Part shown: positions 17,899 through 26,413 of the stretch, one piece after another
Layout: the number at the start of each line of letters is the position of its first letter
How positions within the stretch are numbered: position 1 is the stretch's first letter
NCBI GenBank assembly: GCA_040768125.1
Contig: JAXGNG010000002.1
Span: forward strand, 186,001-250,000
Reading direction: 5' to 3'
Length of the DNA: 64,000 bases
Source of the DNA: RBG-16-49-21 sp040768125
GTDB lineage: Bacteria; Spirochaetota; UBA4802; UBA5550
The notes under the pieces: model-generated
What the model was told of the DNA's origin: nothing
Database searches by the model: none
The model's input: the letters and a program-made list of their open reading frames with translations, nothing else
Made by a program: the position numbers and the translations under genes

Positions 17899-18701
17899 GT
17901 TTCTTTCTCCTTGTGAGTATCAAACATAAATATTGCCAAAGTTGTAGCTGCTCCCATAGCCAATCTTGCATGACGAGGTTTGAGGGACTTTGATTTGCCA
18001 TCTTTACCATGTCCTGTTCCATATAGACCTCTGAGCTCCGTTAGCCACTGTATTATTGTAGCTAAGTTACTTAGTAACCGCTTTATCGTATCTTTCCCTT
18101 TAGCTTTATCAGGAACATCATCAGGAATAAGATTCAATGCTTTCATGGTTGCTTTTGTGAGTACAGGAATTTCAGGCTTTTCTGGAATAGTCAAACCTCG
18201 TTCTCTAAGAATTGTTTTGCAACATGTTTCAACCAACTCTTTTGCTGTTCCAATTGCCAGCGAAGGATCAGATTCGATTGATTGTTCCATCCTTTTTATT
18301 TGATTTGCAAGATATTCAGCATTAAATGACTCAGCAAGTTGCATAATGTTTTTCAAGGAAGGATGTTGATGAAGTTGTAATCGTATGTTTTGTATTATTT
18401 TCTTACATCCCTCAACTGCATCCATGTCGTCAAATGCTGGTTGAGGATTGACTCTCCACCAGCAATCAAGTAAACCTGAAAGAACATCTGCAAGAATATC
18501 ATGTGGCCCAATTTCCCAGAATGCACGGAGCCTGTTAGCTTTTGACTCACCCTTGAATCCATATTTAACATTATATATATCTATTTTATAATCATTGAAG
18601 AACTCTTCAAATGAGGCATTGGTGAAATCAAGTACATATCCCATTCTCATGTTGAATAAACTTTCAAATAGTTTCTTATCATTATATTTAAGATAGCTCA
18701 T
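17895..18701 (-). CDS. Abortive infection protein with Abi_C domain
   Basis: 268 residues. The C-terminal part (about 150-260) has the Abi_C (AbiJ-like) signature: A-K-E-L-V-E-T-C-C-K, then L-R-x-L-Y-G-T-G-H-G-K and R-H-A-R-L-A-M-G-A-A-T-T-L-A. The N-terminal half has no domain I recognise. Proteins with this C-terminal domain take part in abortive infection; the actual effector activity is not clear from sequence. It overlaps the Mrr-like gene by 4 bases and follows the SIR2 gene after a 10-base gap, inside the type I operon. AT-rich compared with hsdM and hsdR. Confidence 0.75.
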   Translation of the reverse strand: MSYLKYNDKKLFESLFNMRMGYVLDFTNASFEEFFNDYKIDIYNVKYGFKGESKANRLRAFWEIGPHDILADVLSGLLDCWWRVNPQPAFDDMDAVEGCKKIIQNIRLQLHQHPSLKNIMQLAESFNAEYLANQIKRMEQSIESDPSLAIGTAKELVETCCKTILRERGLTIPEKPEIPVLTKATMKALNLIPDDVPDKAKGKDTIKRLLSNLATIIQWLTELRGLYGTGHGKDGKSKSLKPRHARLAMGAATTLAIFMFDTHKEKET

Positions 18702-18711
18702 AGTATTGCCA

Positions 18712-20469
18712 TTAAAATGTTATCATCGGTGCTCTCCGTATTTCTTCATCAATTGCTTCTTTAGTCTTTAATAATTCGTCAATGTTCCCCTCAAATAAAC
18801 CAATCTTCAACAATGGCCATTCTGTCTTTTGGTATTTAATCTCGTCTTCAATAGTCTTAACGACATTTGATGAATCTTGCGCGAATCTTCTTTGGATAAA
18901 GCATCCACCTCGGCTCCAATAATGTTGACCTTGTTTATTAACTAAGAATGCATGTACTAAAGACATCAAGTATTCAAATTTATCGAAGTTAATCATATAT
19001 TCTTTATCATCGGGTATTAATTCACGAAAGGGCTCTCGAAGATTATTGAAAAATAGCTTGCTAAGTTTGTTTGGATGCCCTCGAACTCCAAGAATATTGG
19101 TCCTATCTTCGGTCATTAAATGTATTTCACTTGAAAGATAGAGTATCATTTTCGATTCTCTGCCCATAAATGAAATCATAGTATCAAGGAGAATTGATTT
19201 GAATATATCAAATTTATTGGCTGCAAGTGCTGCCATGCCTCCACAATAAAACAATATAATTATCGGATAAGCCAATAAATTAAGCCATATATCATATGAT
19301 GATTTCGGAAGTGGCAATACTCCTAAACGGTTGATTGACTTTATCCATTTCTTGCAATGATCTATATCTCCCCAATAGCAGCTATAAATAATCATTGACT
19401 GTAATATTTCAATATCAGATTCATATTGATTAATTCTCTTGAGTAATTCTGCATCATCTGCTGGATCATGTAGTGTGTCATAACGATTACTTTGAAGTAA
19501 TTTATATACTTTTTCGGTTTCAGCATTGATCATATCATGAAGATTGATAATCTGTTTCTCATCAATAATATATTTCTTTATGGTTTGTATTGCAAGTTTC
19601 GCAGACAAAGGATGTGACTTGTTGATATTATTTAATGCAGATACTTTCTCGGCAACTGATGAAAAGAATGAATCGGCATCATTGATCTTGATAAATTGGC
19701 ATTGTCTGAAATCAAAAATATCTTTTGCTCTACCTGTTAGATCAGAGATTGATGTCCAATAGGTTGAGAAACGATGATTCTTGCAACGTAATAGCGCATT
19801 GCAGAGTGCGGGATCCCATTCTGCTGACCAACCGCAGATTATAAATCCGAATTCATCAAATATTCGGTCGAGTAAATCATCAAATTCTTTATCATATGTT
19901 TCAAGCTCGTTTATAGTATTTCTTATACGGACATCTTTGTAATCGCCATGAATCTTAATGATTGTGCAGGAGGTATGTATTATTGGTAGAGCTCCTTTGA
20001 TTGCATCAGTTGTGCTTATTACAACAGGGATAATCCCAACATCCTTAATTGCATTTTCAATTAATCGATCAAAGTTTGTAGTAATTATTACTTTAATAAA
20101 ACCATCACGAACCAAATTCGCAATTTCTTTATGAGCTTTTGTTGGAATCTTCTTCCCCTGTTTTACATCATCTTCCGTTGGCTCAAAGTATGAATGTAGT
20201 AATGCATTTCTTTCTGTAGGTGTTTTTGATAATCCATCAAGTAACTTGCTATAATCAGGGTTTTCTCCATATTTGTCCTTATACCAGGTTATCGGATCTG
20301 TGGATATACTTTCATCTGAGAGATGAGCAATTTTGGTGATTAAATCTATAATGATTTCCCAACCAGTAGGAATACTTGCAGAACGTGATACTCCCGAACC
20401 AAGAAGGAGCGCATAAACGCCTTTATTTGAATAAATATTGAAAGCTAATGAAACCATTGGATCAATCAT
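18712..20469 (-). CDS. SIR2-family NADase-type defence protein
   Basis: 585 residues. The N-terminal SIR2 fold has L-L-L-G-S-G-V-S (21-28, NAD-binding loop), T-T-N-F-D (130-134, with N132 at the catalytic Asn position), K-I-H-G-D (H174) and I-C-G-W-S at about 222. The remaining 300 residues are helical with no recognised domain. Stand-alone SIR2 proteins with long helical C-termini act in phage defence by depleting NAD. It overlaps the hsdS stop by 4 bases (20466-20469) and precedes the Abi_C gene. Whether it works alone, with the Abi_C protein, or is triggered when the restriction enzyme fails is open. AT-rich relative to hsdM/hsdR. Confidence 0.8.
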   Translation of the reverse strand: MIDPMVSLAFNIYSNKGVYALLLGSGVSRSASIPTGWEIIIDLITKIAHLSDESISTDPITWYKDKYGENPDYSKLLDGLSKTPTERNALLHSYFEPTEDDVKQGKKIPTKAHKEIANLVRDGFIKVIITTNFDRLIENAIKDVGIIPVVISTTDAIKGALPIIHTSCTIIKIHGDYKDVRIRNTINELETYDKEFDDLLDRIFDEFGFIICGWSAEWDPALCNALLRCKNHRFSTYWTSISDLTGRAKDIFDFRQCQFIKINDADSFFSSVAEKVSALNNINKSHPLSAKLAIQTIKKYIIDEKQIINLHDMINAETEKVYKLLQSNRYDTLHDPADDAELLKRINQYESDIEILQSMIIYSCYWGDIDHCKKWIKSINRLGVLPLPKSSYDIWLNLLAYPIIILFYCGGMAALAANKFDIFKSILLDTMISFMGRESKMILYLSSEIHLMTEDRTNILGVRGHPNKLSKLFFNNLREPFRELIPDDKEYMINFDKFEYLMSLVHAFLVNKQGQHYWSRGGCFIQRRFAQDSSNVVKTIEDEIKYQKTEWPLLKIGLFEGNIDELLKTKEAIDEEIRRAPMITF

Positions 20470-21819
20470 TCTATTACCTTGCTAAATCTGTTAGCATCCT
20501 TTACCCGAATCTCCCCTGAAATCAACTTCGGCAGAAGTGCATCGCGCATGGTGGCAAGATTATGGGATTCACGCACTGAACAAATTAATCTGTTATATAT
20601 AGGACGAGCAATTTCTTCATATGCGTTGAAGATAGGATCGGAAGGAGCCACAAGTGGGATTGGACGGAAGTTCGACTTGCTGATTTCAAGAAATGTTGAT
20701 CCATTTGCTCGACTGACAATTTCTTCCTGTGCCCATTCTGCCCAAAAAAGAAGAAACAGATTCGAAACATTATTCTTCGGAAGCATCGCAATGAATCCCT
20801 GATTGATGGCAACTGGAATTTCAGAAATGGCCAAGTAGCCAATCGGTGCACGTGAGGAGAGTAAAACCGTCCCTTGTGGAAGCAAGCCTGATGCAATCTG
20901 TAATAATCCATCATCTGTGATTTTCCGTTCAGTTCCAAATAGCACATGTGTTTTCAAGTCTGAGAGATCCTTCGGTGTTGCCCAATAATGAGTACCATCT
21001 ATCCAATATCTTGATTCTTTCGTGCTTGGAGTGCTGCCGCCCACTATTTCTGAAATATCACCAATGGTTTTCACCTCCCACCCCTTCGGCACCCTCGTGC
21101 CGAGTGGAGCCGAGGCATCCCCCAGCTCCGACTCCTCAAAAGAATCCGGAAACAGGTCCGCAATCTCTTTCGGCAACCCCGTATCCCGGCCTTCCGCCTT
21201 CGCCCGCACCGGGTCGAAGTCCACGAACCAGCTCTTGAAGATGGCCCGGGCCATGGCCTCCAGGGTTTCGTTCATCTTCCGGTTCAGCTCGATCTTGTCG
21301 TCCAGGGTGCCGAGGATGTGGGCGATGGCTCGTTGTTCGGGGAGTGGAGGCATAAATAGTGGTGCATCAAGAAAATCATCTTTTCTTATGTGGATCTGTG
21401 TAGATCCAACATGATGTCTTTTTATATAAGAACGATATATTGGGCCGTTGCACCAATATACTATGAAACGTTGATCGATTTTATTATTGAATCGAACAAT
21501 ATTTGCACCTTGATTTACAAGATATTCTTGATCTGTTGGAATTGGAGCTAGTAATCCTAAGAAATCTGCATCTTGTGTAAGATCTCTTGTGGTAAGTAGG
21601 AAATCACCCGCTATAGTTTTCCTATAATTACGTTGATCAATCAATTCATTACTAATGAAGCGTTTATCACCATGTACAATGAGTCCAAAAGGTTTGACAT
21701 CACCTTTCGCAAGCACTGGTATCCCATGATCAGTATATTCAAGTTTTAGAAAAGCATCACCCCCGGAATAGAATTCAACAACATCTCTCATTTTTCCCTG
21801 ATTCCAATTTGTTGCATTA

Positions 21820-21830
<11 letters not shown>
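20466..21830 (-). CDS. hsdS: Type I restriction enzyme, specificity subunit (copy 1)
   Basis: 454 residues with two target-recognition domains (about 1-165 and 245-415) joined by the conserved central helix segment (L-P-E-Q-R-A-I-A-H-I-L-G-T-L-D-D-K-I ... F-K-S-W-F-V-D-F-D-P-V-R), and a C-terminal repeat (L-L-P-K-L-I-S-G-E-I-R-V-K-D-A). The central and C-terminal parts are almost identical to the other hsdS (30820-32148). The recognition domains are unrelated and visibly more AT-rich, the pattern expected when recognition domains are swapped. Overlaps hsdM by 11 bases and the SIR2 gene by 4. Confidence 0.93.
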
Positions 21831-23436
<1,606 letters not shown>

Positions 23437-23494
23437 GTGCAATTATCCGAATTAGTATAATAATCGAGAGATTGGTACGATTCTTGATACTTAT

Positions 23495-23522
23495 TGCATA
23501 CCTCATTACGCATGAGTGTCAA
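23495..23522 (-). promoter_or_regulatory. Candidate hsdM promoter with embedded operator (copy 1)
   Basis: On the minus strand TTGACA (23517-23522) is followed 16 bases later by TATGCA (23495-23500), a weak -10. The spacer (23502-23516) is an inverted repeat, CTCAT/ATGAG. The same arrangement is kept upstream of the second hsdM (33822-33849). Further upstream a 9-bp hairpin GGCCGGCAT/ATGCCGGCC (23566-23607) is also conserved in both copies. Confidence 0.4.
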
Positions 23523-23642
23523 TCATTTTAAGAATTCAGACCGGCCCCCCGGGAGGCTGCCGGGAGGCCGGCATCCGTCCACCCCCCCGGAGGATCGAAT
23601 GCCGGCCCTCGCAGCGCATAGAGGAATGCCGTCGGGGACGCG

Positions 23643-24122
23643 CTATTTCCCGTCCCATGCGGGGGCCGCGCCGCCTTTCATGTACGACTCGTAATCGCCC
23701 GCGAACTTTTCCGGCAGGTTGAGGACTTCTTCCCGGGCCCCCGGCGAGATGAACATACCCTCGCAGGGGTACCTTGCGCCGTTGGGCGCCACCGAGGCGC
23801 AGTCCGTGGAGTCCACGGTGATCCGCGTCTTCCCCGCCACGGAGTCAATTGTCGATATAACGTGCACCTCGACGCGGGAACCCATGGGCTGTTGAATCGT
23901 CAGCGTGCCCTTCGCGATGAGCCTCCCGGTATTGAAGTCCTGGTAGTCCAGGACCGCCCGGCCCGAGACAAACCGGTAGGTGAGCCATTGCCTGGCCTTC
24001 TCGAAGATCTGTCTTTTCGTCATGCCGGGGAGGTCGATCACCTTCTCGGCGGGCCCGGCAAGCTGGGATGACGCGCATCCCATGGCGAGGGCCAGGAATC
24101 CGCAGTACAGCGCGTTCTTCAT
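23643..24122 (-). CDS. Lipoprotein with DUF4468-like domain
   Basis: 159 residues. The ATG at 24122 follows AAGGAGG; an upstream start at 24164 is out of range of it. Signal peptide with lipobox A-M-G-C-A. The mature part (D-L-P-G-M-T-K-R-Q-I-F-E-K-A-R-Q-W-L ... V-L-D-Y-Q-D-F-N-T-G-R-L-I-A-K-G-T-L) resembles the DUF4468/TBP-like fold found in periplasmic lipoproteins of unknown role. It lies between hsdM and the divergent lipoprotein in copy 1 only; copy 2 lacks it, and the flanking sequences are shared, so it was gained or lost here. Confidence 0.65.
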   Translation of the reverse strand: MKNALYCGFLALAMGCASSQLAGPAEKVIDLPGMTKRQIFEKARQWLTYRFVSGRAVLDYQDFNTGRLIAKGTLTIQQPMGSRVEVHVISTIDSVAGKTRITVDSTDCASVAPNGARYPCEGMFISPGAREEVLNLPEKFAGDYESYMKGGAAPAWDGK

Positions 24123-24177
24123 TACGTCCTCCTTGTGCGTGGTAGTCCAGCGCATCATGTTCAAGGTACAGTGGCAT

Positions 24178-24227
24178 GTATGACAGGAACTGACCTATAC
24201 ATCCGTGTACGACGCTACCTGTCATAC
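24178..24227 (+). promoter_or_regulatory. 10-bp inverted repeat upstream of lipoprotein gene (copy 1)
   Basis: GTATGACAGG (24178-24187) pairs exactly with CCTGTCATAC (24218-24227), 38 bases before the ATG at 24266. The same element with one mismatch occurs at 34001-34050 before the second lipoprotein. It may be an operator or a leader hairpin. Confidence 0.4.
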
Positions 24228-24265
24228 CAGGCGTGTTATATTTGTCCCGGCAACAGGAGGAATAA

Positions 24266-24721
24266 ATGAGACAATTCATGGTAATACTTATTGCGTGTGG
24301 ACTCGCCACGTCATGCACGACACTGACCATCGCGGAACGGGAATTCTTCGTGGCAGTGGCGGAGAATGAGGCCGCCTGGTCCCGGGCGAACGCCGCAGTG
24401 TTCGAGGACTGGAGTTACAATTTCCTGGGATCGAACGACTATATTCTCTACTCGCCGTCCTCGGGCCTGAGCGTGTGGCGTGCCCATGCCGGGGGCAACC
24501 GTTACGTGTACAGGATTAAGTACAAGGTACGGACCATGACCAGGGATGATGAAGTTTGGGTTCACAGGAGGGCGGAGATCCTGGAATACCGCATCAGGAA
24601 CGTAGAGCCGCCACGGAGTGAAAGCTATTCCGGGACCGTGGATCCGCCCGTGATCAAGGCCACCGGTGAGAGGGCCACGAAGAGGAAGGAGGTCCGGCCC
24701 GGGGTGTTCGTGTGGGAGTAG
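24266..24721 (+). CDS. Lipoprotein with shared leader and tail, unique core (copy 1)
   Basis: 151 residues, ATG after AGGAGG. Signal peptide M-R-Q-F-M-V-I-L-I-A-C-G-L with lipobox A-T-S-C. The first 12 residues and the last 22 (V-I-K-A-T-G-E-R ... R-P-G-V-F-V-W-E) match the protein at 34089-34718 almost exactly, also at DNA level, while the middle is unrelated. Core has no recognised domain. Divergent from the hsdM operon. Likely a membrane-anchored periplasmic or surface protein. Confidence 0.65.
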   Translation: MRQFMVILIACGLATSCTTLTIAEREFFVAVAENEAAWSRANAAVFEDWSYNFLGSNDYILYSPSSGLSVWRAHAGGNRYVYRIKYKVRTMTRDDEVWVHRRAEILEYRIRNVEPPRSESYSGTVDPPVIKATGERATKRKEVRPGVFVWE

Positions 24722-24749
24722 GGGATGCGGGAGATGACAAGTTGCTATT

Positions 24750-24844
24750 CAAATTAGACATACAAACTTGTATACTGTTCACCAAATCTTCACCATAACG
24801 CAGATAAGCGCGAATGAACGGACATCGACGGGTCGGATCGGGTA
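24750..24844 (+). repeat. 95-bp direct repeat, left copy
   Basis: The 95 bases match 38397-38491 in the same orientation with about nine differences. The repeat starts CAAATTAGACATACAAA and ends GGGTCGGATC plus GGGTA or AGGTA. The two copies bracket a 13.6-kb segment holding restriction copy 2, the nucleotidyltransferase pair and the lipoprotein genes. Confidence 0.85.
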
Positions 24845-24940
24845 CGATTATAGTTTGATTTTGTCGTAGAAACACGCAGTTTAACGTCGATGATCGCGTT
24901 CGATCGCGGGTGAACATAGACAAACGCCTGTTAGGTTCGA

Positions 24941-24982
24941 CTTCTAAGCCGTGGGTCGCAGGTTCGATACCTGCCTGGCGCG
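24941..24982 (+). other. 3' fragment of tRNA-Arg(UCU), likely integration attachment site
   Basis: The sequence from the anticodon loop onward looks like tRNA: loop CTTCTAA (anticodon TCT), 3' anticodon strand GCCGT, T arm GCAGG-TTCGATA-CCTGC (24958-24974, perfect 5-bp stem) and acceptor strand CTGGCGC with discriminator G. Upstream there is no matching ACGGC strand, D arm or GCGCCAG acceptor strand, so the 5' half is absent. A terminator follows at once. Integrases commonly target tRNA 3' halves and leave such a fragment at the far end. The intact gene is not in the window. Confidence 0.65.
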
Positions 24983-24988
24983 AAAAGG

Positions 24989-25014
24989 GCCTCGGAGTCA
25001 TGCCGGGGCTTTTT
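24989..25014 (+). terminator. Rho-independent terminator after the tRNA fragment
   Basis: GCCTCGG (24989-24995) pairs with CCGGGGC (25003-25009) with one G-T pair, followed by five T. It lies 7 bases after the tRNA fragment, as expected for a native tRNA terminator. Confidence 0.75.
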
Positions 25015-25044
25015 ATTATCCAGTAAGTAGGTTGCCCAATCGTG

Positions 25045-25716
25045 TTAATCCAGCAGCTTTTTAGCCATATTGTTGAGCGTATCGTTCGATAATGCGATGA
25101 CTTTTTTCTTAACCGTGCGGGAGTAGTATTCCTTTTCGGTTTTCGTCAATTTTTTCCCGTTGATTTTTTTCAAGAACAACTCTTTTTGCTTGGGGGAAAA
25201 TACCTGCGAAAGAGCGAATTCCAGGTCGAATTCATCTTTTTGTGAAATAACATCTTTTACTTTCGGTTGCGAACCGGTATAATAATTCCGGAAAGTGTTT
25301 TTTAAACGTTGAGCAGAAAGTTTGTGGCTGTTTAGAACAATATTCCTGTCATTTTTTAGATATTTCAGGTAATAGTTTCCATTTTCAGCCACGGTGCTAC
25401 TCAGTATTTTTTGATATTCCTTAGCCCAAAAGAATTTTAAATTATAATATTTATACATTGCCAGGGATACGGCAATCATCATGGATAATTTCGCTTTTTC
25501 GGCATTACTTGATAATTGATTTTTCAAGTCATCATAATTACACAGTCCTTTTTCATTGCAATTGGCAAACACAACCGGGAAGCTTTCAATGAGTCTTGGA
25601 TCATTGCTTCTAATAACCTCTGCAAGTACCTCGCTGGCATTAACATTCTTTTCAGTAGTAAAAAGAGGGAAGCCCAGGTAGCCAAGTTTTTCAATCAGCT
25701 CGTTTCTTTTCATCAT
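25045..25716 (-). CDS. Partner protein of the nucleotidyltransferase, unknown
   Basis: 223 residues, start overlapping the upstream stop by one base (TAATG), so translation is coupled. It is helical and Lys-rich (N-terminus M-K-R-N-E-L-I-E-K-L-G-Y-L-G-F-P-L-F). I do not recognise a named domain. AT-rich. The arrangement behind a nucleotidyltransferase gene resembles toxin-antitoxin or abortive-infection pairs in which one protein carries the nucleotidyltransferase; which is toxin and which antitoxin cannot be told here. Confidence 0.6.
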   Translation of the reverse strand: MMKRNELIEKLGYLGFPLFTTEKNVNASEVLAEVIRSNDPRLIESFPVVFANCNEKGLCNYDDLKNQLSSNAEKAKLSMMIAVSLAMYKYYNLKFFWAKEYQKILSSTVAENGNYYLKYLKNDRNIVLNSHKLSAQRLKNTFRNYYTGSQPKVKDVISQKDEFDLEFALSQVFSPKQKELFLKKINGKKLTKTEKEYYSRTVKKKVIALSNDTLNNMAKKLLD

Positions 25717-26285
25717 TATACATCCAGCTCATGCAAAAAGTATTCCAGATTTGTTAATAGTTTATCTTCAGAAACATCATACTGCGCTGTTTCAATGTAT
25801 CGCTTTCTTAGACGATCGATGTTTATCTCGCTTTTTTTGTTCTCATATAATAATTTACAGTCATCAATATCAACGTCAGATGATCTGAATATTTTTGTTA
25901 TAATGATATCATAGTAATTAAGAACTCCCAGGTATATCCTGCTGAATTCCTGTACTGGAATATTATTCCCATCCAGAAGGGGTGATTCCAATAAATTCGT
26001 TGTATGAACTTTTTCGCCTTTAAATAAATCAAAGATGGATATGCCATCTCTTGAAAACCCGGATCCGGACCGCTCCGTGTATCCCAGGTCTTTCAAAACT
26101 TTAACAAGATATTCATGCTCGTGCCCGTCCGGCACGATAAAGTCAATATCCTTTGTCGAGTCTTTAATGCCAAGCAATGTCATAGCCGTGCCGCCGCATG
26201 CGATCAGGTGAATCTTTCGGCGAAGATACTTGTTCCAGTTTCCCAGCGTCGTCAACAGGCTTTCTTTATTTGTTCGATATTCCAT
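25716..26285 (-). CDS. Nucleotidyltransferase-fold protein, toxin-antitoxin-like
   Basis: 189 residues from the ATG at 26285 (M-E-Y-R-T-N-K-E); an in-frame start 14 codons upstream would lie inside the operator repeats and is rejected. The motif A-C-G-G-T-A-M-T-L-L-G-I-K ... T-K-D-I-D-F-I-V (about 31-53) is the G-G-T/S and D-x-D signature of the nucleotidyltransferase superfamily, as in DUF6036- and AbiEii-like proteins. It could transfer a nucleotide to tRNA or a partner protein. First gene of a two-gene leftward operon, preceded by three palindromes. Confidence 0.7.
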   Translation of the reverse strand: MEYRTNKESLLTTLGNWNKYLRRKIHLIACGGTAMTLLGIKDSTKDIDFIVPDGHEHEYLVKVLKDLGYTERSGSGFSRDGISIFDLFKGEKVHTTNLLESPLLDGNNIPVQEFSRIYLGVLNYYDIIITKIFRSSDVDIDDCKLLYENKKSEINIDRLRKRYIETAQYDVSEDKLLTNLEYFLHELDV

Positions 26286-26288
26286 AAA

Positions 26289-26349
26289 TGTATTAAAACA
26301 TACAATAAATTGTACTAAAATGTACAAATAGTTGTACTAAAATATACAA
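26289..26349 (-). promoter_or_regulatory. Three tandem operator-like palindromes
   Basis: TTGTACTAAAATGTACAA (26310-26327), TTGTACTAAAATATACAA (26332-26349) and the weaker TGTATTAAAACATACA (26289-26304) share a TAAAAT/TAAAAC centre and recur every 21-22 bases, two helical turns. They lie directly upstream of the nucleotidyltransferase gene, as expected for autoregulation of a toxin-antitoxin operon. Confidence 0.65.
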
Positions 26350-26413
26350 ATAATTAGTGCCAAAGTCAAGCGTTATTATTGTTATTTAGTAAAAAGGTTA
26401 AGAGTGGAAATGC

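Noticed and set aside
24941..24982. Complete tRNA gene
   Set aside because: The 5' acceptor strand, D arm and 5' anticodon strand are absent.
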